From positions 2,775,420 through 2,839,419 of the forward strand of contig JADCRB010000028.1 of the NCBI GenBank assembly GCA_021464245.1: a DNA stretch of 64,000 bases, read 5' to 3'. The DNA comes from Carallia brachiata (Eukaryota; Streptophyta; Magnoliopsida; Malpighiales; Rhizophoraceae). Below, piece after piece: positions 24,176 through 32,700 of this stretch. Position numbers and translations under genes: made by a program. The stretch's first letter is position 1, and every line of letters starts with the position of its first letter. The notes beneath the pieces are model-generated. The model saw nothing but the letters and a program-made list of their open reading frames with translations, made no database searches and was not told the DNA's origin.

Positions 24176-25725
24176 TCAATTTGCTTTTCTTTCAAGCTCT
24201 CGGTCTTAGTAGCTCTCTCACTCTCCAGCCTTTTTTTTTCACTCTCATGCTTTTGCTCACTCTCTCTAATCCTAATCTGATCCTCATAAACTTGTTGTGG
24301 TGTCAAAGGAATGAGTGTATATGCCTTCTCTTCCATGGTGAGTGTATATCGATTCTTATGTCCATCATGCATTGCTCTCCTATCATACTGCCAAGGACGT
24401 CCCAACAAAACATGACCAGCTTGCATTGGTACTACATCACATAATACCTCATCATTATACCTCCCAATGGTGAATGGCACTCGAACTTGCTTGTTCACCC
24501 TTACTTCTCCACAATCATGGAACCATTGTAACTTGTATGGTCTTGGATGCTTCAAAGTAGGTAGGTTCAGCTTCTCTACAAGCAAAGTACTAGCAACGTT
24601 AGTACAACTACCACCATCAATGATCAAACTACATACCTTATCCTTGATGACGCATCTAGTATGGAAGATATTCTCACGTTGCACGTCATCAACCTCCTTA
24701 ACTTGCATATTCAAAGCACGCCTTACCACAAGTGTTACTTGCCCCTTAGGATACTGAAATTCCCCTTCTACATCACTACAATCTTCCAAAGGTGGCATAG
24801 ACTCCTCATCCGAATCAGATCCCGATTCAACATCTCCATCCTCCCTCAAGATCATTACACGTCTATTAGGGCATTGGTTAGCAACATGTCCTCTTCCCAA
24901 GCACTTAAAACACTGAACATCTCTAGATCTACCTTGTGATACATCAGTCTTACTCTTCTCTTGGCTGGTCCCAACCTCCTTGCTTTTGTTTGGATCAGTC
25001 TTGAATTTGTTTGGTGCTTTATCCTCCTTTTTGTTCCAATTCGGCTTCCATGTTGAGGAAGAAGTCGAATTTGAACTATATCTTGATGTTGTACTCCTCC
25101 CTTTGAGCTGCCTTTCAACCTTCATGGCCATGTGAACCATGTCCTCCAACTCCACATAATGTTGCAGCTCCACTATATCGGCTATGTTCTTGTTTAGCCC
25201 TTGTAGAAACCTTGCCATCGTTGCTTCTCTATCCTCCTCAATGTTTGCTTTGATCATGGTAATCTCCATTTCTTTGTGATATTCTTCCACACTTTTGGTG
25301 CCTTGAGTAAGCCCTTGCAACCTGCGATAAAGCTCACGATAATAATGGTTAGGAACAAATCGCTTTCTCATAATTGCCTTCATCTCATCCCAAGTGTCAA
25401 TTGGTCTCTCACGATTTCTCCTCCTCTCTTGTACCCTTTGATCCCACCAAATTAGTGCATAATCAACAAATATAGAGGCTGCCAACCTAACCTTCTTCTC
25501 CTCGGAAAAATTATGGCACTCAAACACCAATTCTACCTTCCTCTCCCATTCCAAATACACATCAGGATCTAACTTCCCTTGGAATGCTGGAATCTCCATT
25601 TTAATACTACCCAAATCCCTATCTTGCCTATCTTCCCATCTACCAAAGTTTCTTTCCTTCCTAGGCTGCCTATATCCATGACCGCCTCTACCACCACCTC
25701 TACGGCCTCTCATGTATCTCCCCAT
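24127..25725 (-). CDS. gag-pro: gag C-terminal part plus aspartic protease
   Basis: Gives the particle protein and the protease that processes the polyprotein. The frame is open from 25764; the ATG at 25725 is the first, but the real start is probably the upstream fragment at 25987. Of 532 residues, 1-30 are Arg/Gly rich; 40-210 form the retrotransposon gag domain ([29 protein letters not shown]); 215-270 is a Ser/Lys-rich linker; 272-285 is a CCHC zinc knuckle (C272, C275, H280, C285), which binds RNA; 300-322 is acidic. The protease follows, with D370 in [12 protein letters not shown], a DGGS variant of the usual D-S/T-G triad, and [11 protein letters not shown] at 438-448. The tail from 480 is rich in Glu/Lys. 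The frame ends in TGA at 24127-24129, overlapping pol. Confidence 0.9.
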   Translation of the reverse strand: MGRYMRGRRGGGRGGHGYRQPRKERNFGRWEDRQDRDLGSIKMEIPAFQGKLDPDVYLEWERKVELVFECHNFSEEKKVRLAASIFVDYALIWWDQRVQERRRNRERPIDTWDEMKAIMRKRFVPNHYYRELYRRLQGLTQGTKSVEEYHKEMEITMIKANIEEDREATMARFLQGLNKNIADIVELQHYVELEDMVHMAMKVERQLKGRSTTSRYSSNSTSSSTWKPNWNKKEDKAPNKFKTDPNKSKEVGTSQEKSKTDVSQGRSRDVQCFKCLGRGHVANQCPNRRVMILREDGDVESGSDSDEESMPPLEDCSDVEGEFQYPKGQVTLVVRRALNMQVKEVDDVQRENIFHTRCVIKDKVCSLIIDGGSCTNVASTLLVEKLNLPTLKHPRPYKLQWFHDCGEVRVNKQVRVPFTIGRYNDEVLCDVVPMQAGHVLLGRPWQYDRRAMHDGHKNRYTLTMEEKAYTLIPLTPQQVYEDQIRIRESEQKHESEKKRLESERATKTESLKEKQIEVHMKGIRVAQRKRRA

Positions 25726-25744
25726 GTTGTCATTATAAGGCCTA

Positions 25745-25987
25745 TCAAACTCCCCATACTCCTCTCAAATCTGCCCCTTCATCAAGATCATCCTCACGCA
25801 ATTCTGGAGTCCTTCTTTGTTGTTCTTGTTGCAATTTAGCAATTGCACCATCTTGTCTCTCCAATCTGTCCCTAACGTTGTCAAGAACAATATTCAAACG
25901 TTCAAAATGCTTGAACATTGCTTGTAAGGTGAACTGCTCATCTAACTTTTCTCCATCAGAAATACTTTTATTCCTGTGTTGTGACAT
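25745..25987 (-). pseudogene. gag: gag N-terminal fragment, cut off by a frameshift
   Basis: An 80-codon frame starting at ATG 25985-25987 (MSQHRNKSISDGEK). It contains a helical stretch rich in charged residues and leucine (about residues 14-58, likely coiled coil) and an acidic segment. It is placed and oriented as the true N terminus of Gag. It runs into a stop at 25745 while the gag-pro frame, shifted by one base, opens at 25764 and continues. One extra base or two missing bases within 25745-25764 would account for this. Given the abundance of single-base indels in the window, a sequencing error is as likely as a real mutation. Taken at face value the gag gene is broken. Confidence 0.75.
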
Positions 25988-26656
25988 GATTTGAGTAACC
26001 TGAAATGGATATTAGAACAAAAAGAAACCTCACAAACACTCCCTCACGTTTTTCACTCCACTCACTCACAAACAGCACTCAACTCTCGTGTTTAACACAC
26101 AATTAAGCTCGGCTTTTACCCTATGATGTACTAACTCACACTCTTGCCTTTTACCTCTCAAAACTTCCTTGCTAAGTTCTTTATTGAACTAAGTATTCAA
26201 AACCAGCCTTGCAACTCACAAACCAAGTCAAACCACACAAGAAATCAAGAGGTCAATGAAAAAAACGTGACAGCAAAGAAATATAAGTAAAGGAAACAAG
26301 GAAAACGTGGTCAACAAGATTGTAGAAGCAAAGAACATTAATTAGACAAAGATCAAATGAAATTATAAGAATCAAAGTGATTTGATACCAAACAGAATCA
26401 ATTTTGCAAAAGGAAATGCAAGGAACAACAAATCAGCCTAATAAGGAAATAACCCAACACAAACAAGATCTTTTCCCAAATAAGCAGAAATTGAATCAAA
26501 TACCAAATCAACACACTTTTGTTTTCTTTTCTCCTTTCTTTTTTTTTTTTTTTTTGTTTTTGTTTTGTTCTTCTTCTCTTTTTTTTTTTTTTTTTTCAGT
26601 TTATAAAGATGCAGAAACAATAAACAAATGGATAAGTAAACCTGATTTAGAGCCAA
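25988..26656 (-). other. Untranslated leader of the gypsy element
   Basis: About 670 bp between the primer site and the first gag ATG. No coding sequence is convincing here. The plus strand has two long T runs, 26539-26555 (17) and 26579-26596 (18), which are A runs in the element RNA. Packaging and dimerisation signals would be expected in this part, but I cannot point to one. Confidence 0.7.
26539..26596. repeat. Paired homopolymer T runs
   Basis: Runs of 17 and 18 T on the plus strand, separated by a T-rich spacer with a few G and C. They lie in the element leader. Lengths are probably unreliable, because long homopolymers are prone to sequencing error. Confidence 0.8.
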
Positions 26657-26668
26657 GCTCTGATACCA
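26657..26668 (-). promoter_or_regulatory. Primer binding site, initiator tRNA-Met
   Basis: The element strand reads TGGTATCAGAGC, complementary to the 3' end of plant initiator tRNA-Met, the usual primer for many plant LTR retrotransposons. It starts 2 nt inside the 5' LTR (LTR...CATCA-GT-TGGTATCAGAGC). This fixes the LTR edge at 26671 and confirms the element's direction. Confidence 0.93.
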
Positions 26669-26682
26669 ACTGATGAGAACCA

Positions 26683-26836
26683 CACCTAGAGAGGTGAAAC
26701 CCCACACCAATGTGTTGATAACAACCCAAGAAAGCTAAATCAGATTCAGCGATGAGAACCAAGACCCGTTGTCTATAATGGAGACAAGAACCAAGGTTAT
26801 AAGCGGAACCAAGACCCGATATCTATAAAGAGATAT
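26683..26836 (-). other. Three small hairpins in the LTR (5' copy)
   Basis: Same structures as in the 3' LTR: 26683-26696, 26769-26787 and 26819-26836. In this copy they lie about 190-350 nt downstream of the TATA box and just ahead of the primer site, so they would be in the transcribed 5' leader. On the RNA strand the two duplicated hairpins have loops CCATTAT and CTTTAT between arms ending TCT and starting AGA. Confidence 0.7.
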
Positions 26837-27022
26837 GAACCAAGGTTATAATAAGATGATAAGGTAGAAATCACACTCAAGAACAATTTGAGATGTGAAT
26901 GATTAGCCTGATTGCTCACACAAGGCTGAAAACACAAAGTTCTCAAAAGAACCAAGTAGGATAGTTTATTCCTCTCAATCAAATGTTTAACAATGTCTGC
27001 CGGTTCTAGGGCTTTAACAAGG

Positions 27023-27031
27023 TATTTATAG
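27023..27031 (-). promoter_or_regulatory. TATA box of the gypsy element promoter
   Basis: CTATAAATA on the element strand, about 360 nt before the inner end of the 5' LTR. This is the probable core promoter, with transcription running leftward through the primer site and gag-pol. The start site itself is not visible. Confidence 0.7.
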
Positions 27032-27253
27032 CCTTTTAGAAACCCTAGAATCAGAATATAATGCACTTTAAAACTTACTAAATAAGGATTGAGCTTAACA
27101 AGGAAAGTACAGCTCTAATTCCCAATTGGTGTAGGTTATCAAAGGAAACAAAACAAATCCTCCCAAATTAAGTTCAGCCAACCTTAAATAGAATGGTGGC
27201 ACAAAAATAAACCCTAAATAACATAGAATGGACGTTCATATTGATGGTCTAGG

Positions 27254-27254
27254 N
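27254..27254. other. Single N at the LTR/satellite boundary
   Basis: The N lies between GGTCTAGG of the LTR and TGAATGCATTT of the satellite. Judging from the other LTR end (TGCA) and the left flank (AATTG), about seven bases are missing, covering the LTR terminus and the first three bases of the right target duplication. Confidence 0.8.
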
Positions 27255-28982
27255 TGAATGCATTTAACACCCCCAAAAGGTGTTGAAATGGATTTTGCAC
27301 TGAAATTAAAGGTTTTTGTAAGCATTTATACTTCATTCAAGTTTTATTTGGGTTAAATAAGCCATTAAAAACAAGAAAATACCTACTTACGAGAAATGAA
27401 GTAATTTAGCCTCTTTATTCGTGACACAAATGGTCTTATGCAACTAATAAATGCGAATTACGACCAATTGAACACTTATTAGAGGGAATTGAATGCGTTT
27501 AACACCTCAAAAGGTGTTGGAAATGGTTTTTGCATTGAATTTTAAGGTTTTTTTTAAGCATTTAAACTTCATTCAAGTTTAATTTGGGTTAAATAAGCCA
27601 TTAAAATGCAAGAAAATCACTTATTTTCAAGAAATGAAATAATTTAGCCTCTTTATTCGTGACACAAATGGTCTTATGCAACTAATAAATGCAAATTATG
27701 ATCAGTTGCACACTTATTAGAGGGAATTAAATGCATTTAACACCCCAAAAGGTGTTAGAAATGGTTTTTGCAATGAAATTAAAGGTTTTTTTAAGCATTT
27801 AAACTTCATTCAAGTTTAATTTGGGGTAAATAAGCCATTAAAATGCAAGAAAATCAGTTATTTGCATGAAATGAACTAATTTAGCCTTTTTATTAATGAC
27901 ACAAATGGTCTTATGCAACTAATAAATGCAAATTAAGATAAATTGCACACTTATTAGAGGGAATTGAATGCATTTAACGCCCCAAAAGGTGTTGGAAATG
28001 GTTTTTGCATTGAAATTAAAGGTTTTTGTAAGCATTTATCCTTCATTTAAGTTTAATTTGGGTTAAATAAGCCATTAAAGTGCAAGAAAATCACTTATTT
28101 TCAAGAAATGAAGTAATTTAGCCTCTTTATTCATTACACAAATGGTGTTATGCAGCTAATAAATACAAATTACGATCAATTGAACACTTATTAGAGGGAA
28201 TTGAATGCATTTAACGCCACAAAAGGTGTTGGAAATGGTTGTTGCATTGAAATTAAAAGTTTTTGTAAGCATTTATACTTCATTTAAGTTTAATTTGGGT
28301 TAAATAAGCCATTCAAATCCAAGAAAATCACCTATTTGCATGAAATGAAGTAATTTAGCCTCTTTATTCATGACACAAATGGTCTTATGCAACTAATAAT
28401 TGCAAATTTTGATCAATTGCACACTAATTAGAGGGAATTTAATGCATTTAACACCCCAAAAGGTGTTGGAAATGGTTTTTGCATTGAAATTAAAGGTTTT
28501 TGTAGGCATTTATACTTAATTTAAGTTTAATTTAAATAAGTCATTAAAATGCAAGAAAATCACTTATTTGAAAGAAATGAAGTGATTTAGCCTCTTTATT
28601 CGTGACACAAATGGTAGTATGCAACCAATAAATGCAAATTTTGATCAATTGCACACTTATTGGAGGGAATTGAATGCATTTAACACCCCAAAAGGTGTTG
28701 GAAAAGGTTTTTGTATTGAAATTAAAGGTTTTTGTAAGCATTTATACTTAATTTAAGTTTAATTTTGGTTAAATAAGCCATTAAAATGCAAGAATATCAC
28801 TTATTTTCAAGAAATGAAGTAATTTAGCCTATTTATTCACGACACAAATGGTCTTATGCAACTAATAAATGCAAATTACGATCAATTGAACACTTATTAG
28901 AGGGAATTGAATGGATTTAACGCCACAAAAGGTGTTGAAAATGGTTTTGGCATTGAAATTAAAAGTTTTTGTAAGCATTTAT
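27255..28982 (+). repeat. 237-bp satellite array, block 4
   Basis: About seven clean monomers in the same direction as the rest. The register continues the monomer interrupted on the left of the gypsy element. A block starting near 27290 recurs near 41354 with matching variant order. The array is broken by the solo LTR after GTAAGCATTTAT. No gene was seen. Confidence 0.94.
28978..28982. repeat. Target site duplication of solo LTR, left
   Basis: TTTAT directly before the LTR, matched by TTTAT at 29794-29798 directly after it. Removing the LTR and one copy restores the normal monomer GCATTTATACTTC. Confidence 0.9.
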
Positions 28983-29430
28983 TGATGTGAGCCTGGCTAG
29001 CATCTTCACTACATGATTTGGTGTGATTTTATGGCTCGGTGGACTTTCCTTGGAGAGCAAGAAACGTGCTTTACTTGTGGAGCAAGCAATGAAGATTGGA
29101 GGTCCTACAAGTCTACATCAATGTGATCCGAGTGCATGAAGAGGAGTGTTAACCAAATTGAGGAAGTATGGGCCAACAAGAATTATTTGGGCCTAATGAA
29201 TACAAGACTATTTGTGGACTGATTTGGATTGTTTAGCTTAGAGTTTTAATTGTTGTTTTGGGCCAAACAATGTTTTATTTAAGCCCAATCCGTTTGCAAG
29301 TAGGAATTAGTTTTAATTTTCAAGTTTCTAGTTGAATTAGGTTTTCTTTATTTGTGTAGAAACTTAGTTTTTTAGTCTTAGTAGATTTTCTAGTCTTAGT
29401 AGGTTTAAAACCCTAACTATTTGGGTTTGC

Positions 29431-29439
29431 CTATAAAAG
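29431..29439 (+). promoter_or_regulatory. TATA box in solo LTR
   Basis: CTATAAAAG within TTTGCCTATAAAAGGC, about 360 nt before the LTR 3' end, the same distance as in the gypsy LTR. It sets the orientation of this LTR. Confidence 0.65.
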
Positions 29440-29632
29440 GCTTGTAAGACTCTTTTATTTTATGAATGGAATAATTTTGATGATTTGAGAATAATCGTTC
29501 TTTGGAGTTTTAGAACTCTTTTACCAAACTTATCAAGGACACCTCCTTGTGGCGTTCAACCCAAGTCTTATCACCCTCCTTCTTCCTTTTTTAGGGTGTG
29601 GCGACTATATCCTTCTTTTATACCTTTGGTTC

Positions 29633-29758
29633 GCGTCTCTTTATAGACGTTGGGTCAAGGTTCCTTCAAACCTGACTTGGCTTTCCTTGGGTTGTGATTT
29701 CAATCTCGTTCGTGGGTCTTTCGGTGTATCAGTGGGGTTCGTGTCTCTTTATAGGCGT
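29633..29758 (+). other. Two hairpin modules in solo LTR
   Basis: CGTCT-CTTTAT-AGACG at 29634-29649, with a flanking G.T pair, and TGTCT-CTTTAT-AGGCG at 29742-29757, spaced 108 bp apart. Both are followed by TTGGGTC. In the second, two positions pair only as U.G on the plus (RNA) strand. The loop CTTTAT is the same as in one hairpin of the gypsy LTR. Confidence 0.65.
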
Positions 29759-29793
29759 TGGGTCTTCCGGTGCTATCTGTGGGGTTCGCATCA

Positions 29794-29798
29794 TTTAT
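29794..29798. repeat. Target site duplication of solo LTR, right
   Basis: TTTAT, the right copy of the 5-bp duplication; see 28978-28982. Confidence 0.9.
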
Positions 29799-32700
29799 AC
29801 TTCATTTAAGTTTAATTTGGGTTAAATAAGCCATTAAAATCTAAAAAAATCACTTATTTGCATGAAATGAAGTAATTTAGCCTCTTTATTCATGACAAAA
29901 ATGGTCTTATGCAACTAATAATTGCAAATTTTGATCAGTTGCACACTAATTAGAGGGAATTGAATACATTTAACACCCCAAAAGGTGTTGGAAATGGTTT
30001 TTGCATTGAAATTAAAAGTTTTTGTAAGCATTTATACTTCATTCAAGTTTAATTTCGGTTAAATAAGCCATTAAAATCCAAGAAAATCACTTCTTTGCAC
30101 GAAATGAAGTGATTTAGCCTCTTTATTCGTGACACAAATGGTCTTATGCAACCAATAAATGCAAATTTTGATCAATTGCACACTTATTGGAGGGAATAGA
30201 AAGCATTTAACCCCAAAAGGTGTTGAAAATGGTTTTGCATTGAAATTAAAGGTTTTTGTAAGCATTTATACCTAATTTAAGTTTAATTTGGGTTAAATAA
30301 GCCATTTAAATGCAAGAAAATCACTTATTTTCAAGAAATAACGTAATTTAGCCTCTTTATTCAAGACACAAATGGTCTTATGCAACTAATAAATGCAAAT
30401 TACGATCAATTGAACACTTATTACAGAGAATTGAAAGTATTTAACACGCCAAAAGGTGTTGGAAATGGTTTTTGCATTGAAATTAAAGGTTTTTGTAAGC
30501 GTTTATACTTCATTCAAGTTTAATTTGCGTTAAATAAGCCATTAAAATGCAAGAAAATCACTTATTTGCAAGAAATGAAGTAATTTAGCCTCTTTATTAA
30601 TGACACGAATGGTCTTATGCAACTAATAAATGCAAATTACGACCAATTGAACGCTTATTAGAGGAAATTCAATGCATTTAACACCCCAAAAGGGGTTGGA
30701 AATGGATTTTGCACTGAAATTAAAGGTTTTTGTAAGCATTTATACTTCATTCAAGTTTTATTTGGGTTAAATAAGCCATTAAAAAGCAAGAAAATCACTT
30801 ACTTGCGAGAAATGAAGTAATTTAGCCTCGTTATTCGTGACACAAATGGTCTTATGCAACTAATAAATGCAAATTAAGATCAATTGCACACTTATTAGAG
30901 GGAATTGAATGCATTTAACGCCCCAAAAGGTGTTGGAAATGGTTTTTGCATTGAAATTAAACGTTTTTGTAAGCATTTATCCTTCATTTAAGTTTAATTT
31001 GGGTTAAATAAGCCATTAAAGTGCAAGAAAATCACTTATTTTCAAGAAATGAAGTAATTTAGCCTCTTTATTCATTACACAAATGGTCTTATGCAGCTAA
31101 TAAATGCAAATTACGATCAATGAACACTTATTAGAGGGAATTGAATGCATTTAACGCCACAAAAGGTGTTGGAAATGGTTCTTGCATTGAAATTAAAAGT
31201 TTTTGTAAGCATTTATACTTCATTTAAGTTTAATTTGGGTTAAATAAGCCATTAAAATGCAAGAAAATCACTTATTTGCATGAAATGAACTAATTTAGCC
31301 TCTTTATTAATGACACAAATGGTCTGATGCAACTAATAAATGCAAATTATGATCAATTGCACACTTATTAGAGGGAATTGAATGCATTTAACGCCCCAAA
31401 AGGTGTTGAAAATGGTTTTTGCATTGAAATTAAAAGTTTTTGTAATCATTTGTACTTCATTTAAGTTTAATTTGGGTTAAATAAGCCATTAAAATCCAAG
31501 AAAATCACTTATTTTCAAGAAATAACGTAATTTAGCCTCTTTAGTCATGACACAAATGGTCTTATGCAACTAATAAATGCAAATTACGATCAATTGAACA
31601 CTTATTAGAGATAATTGAAAGCATTTAACACGCCAAAAGGTGTTGGAAATGGTTTTTGCATTGAAATTAAAGGTTTTTGTAAGCGTTTATACTTCATTCA
31701 AGTTTAATATTCGTTAAATAAGAAAATTAAAATGCAAGAAAATCGCTTATTTGCAAGAAATGAAGTAATTTAGCCTCTTTATTAATGACACAAATGGTCT
31801 CATGCAACTAATAAATGCAAATTTTGATCAATTGCACACTTATTAGAGGGAATTAAATGCATTTAACGCCCCAAAAGGTGTTGGAAATGGTTTTTGCATT
31901 GAAATTAAAGGTTTTTGTAAGCATTTATCCTTCATTTAAGTTTAATTTGGGTTAAATAAGCCATTAAAGTGAAAGAAAATCACATATTTTCAAGAAATGA
32001 AGTAATTTAGCCTCTTTATTCATCACACAAATGGTCTTATGCAGCTAATAAATGCAAATTACGATCAATTGAACACTTATTAGAGGGAATTGAATGCATT
32101 TAACGCCACAAAAGGTGTTGGAAATGGTTTTTGCATTGAAATTAAAAGTTTTGTAATCATTTGTACTTCATTTAAGTTTAATTTGGGTTAAATAAGCCAT
32201 TAAAATCCAAAAAAATCACTTATTTGCATGAAATGAAGTAATTTAGCCTCTTTATTCATGACACAAATGGTCTTATGCAACTAATAATTGTAAATTTTTA
32301 TCAATTGCACACTAATTAGATGGAATTGAACGCATTTAATACCCCAAAAGGTGTTGGAAATGGTTTTTGCATTGAAATTAAAGATTTTTTGTAAGCATTT
32401 ATACTTCATTCAAGTTTAATTTGGGTTAAATAAGAAATTAAAATCCAAGAAAATCACTTATTTGTAAGAAATGAAGTGATTTAGCCTCTTTATTCGTGAC
32501 ACAAATGGTCTTATGCAACCAATAAATGCAAAATTTGATTAATTGCACACTTATTGGAGGGAATTGAAAGCATTTAACACCACAAAAGGTGTTGGAAATG
32601 GTTTTTGCATTGAAATTAAAGGTTTTTGTAAGCATTTATACCTAATTTAAGTTTAATTTGGGTTAAATAAGCCATTTAAATGCAAGAAAATCACTTATTT

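Larger units (their letters stand above)
20548..27253 (-). mobile_element. Ty3/gypsy LTR retrotransposon, nearly complete
   Basis: The element reads right to left: 5' LTR, tRNA-iMet primer site, leader, gag, protease, reverse transcriptase, RNase H, integrase, 3' LTR. It interrupts the satellite after GGGAATTG on the left. On the right the satellite resumes, after an N, with TGAATGC, which continues the same monomer. A 5-bp target duplication AATTG is compatible with both sides, but its right copy is mostly hidden by the N. The LTRs differ only at three small indel sites, so the insertion is recent or the differences are sequencing errors. The domain order RT-RNase H-integrase is that of Ty3/gypsy. 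The integrase end has the chromovirus-type GPF...NAYKLDLP segment but no clear chromodomain. A CRM-like, centromere-associated lineage is possible but unproven. Confidence 0.95.
26671..27253 (-). repeat. 5' LTR of the gypsy element (outer edge cut by N)
   Basis: 583 bp matching 582 bp of the other LTR (20548-21129) with three small indel differences. It begins TGATGAGAACC on the plus strand. At its outer edge it stops at GGTCTAGG, before the final TGCA seen in the other copy, because an N follows. It holds the TATA box and the hairpins. Its outer edge, facing the satellite, is the 5' end of the element. Confidence 0.93.
28983..29793 (+). mobile_element. Solo LTR, second LTR family (811 bp)
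   Basis: A single LTR with TGATGTGAGCC...GGTTCGCATCA ends, giving TG...CA, and a perfect 5-bp target duplication on both sides. No internal retrotransposon sequence is present, so this is the product of recombination between the two LTRs of one element. The promoter lies in the plus direction. The same family occurs in minus orientation at 63304-64000. There is no shared sequence with the gypsy LTR over most of its length, but the 3' part has the same type of repeated hairpin module. An open frame at 29549-29809 runs out of the LTR into satellite and is not a gene. Confidence 0.93.

Noticed and set aside
21242..24444. Several plus-strand open frames of 60-140 codons inside the gypsy element
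   Set aside because: They are antisense to pol and gag-pro, show no recognisable domain, and are explained by the coding strand.
26657..26668. tRNA gene fragment
   Set aside because: Only the 12 bases complementary to the tRNA 3' end are present, at the place expected for a retrotransposon primer site.
26404..26710. Open frames over the T-rich leader
   Set aside because: They are long only because of homopolymer runs and cross the LTR edge; no domain is visible.
29549..29809. Plus-strand open frame of 86 codons with two similar LYRRWV segments
   Set aside because: It lies in the 3' part of the solo LTR and continues into satellite. The repeated peptide is only the translation of the two hairpin modules.
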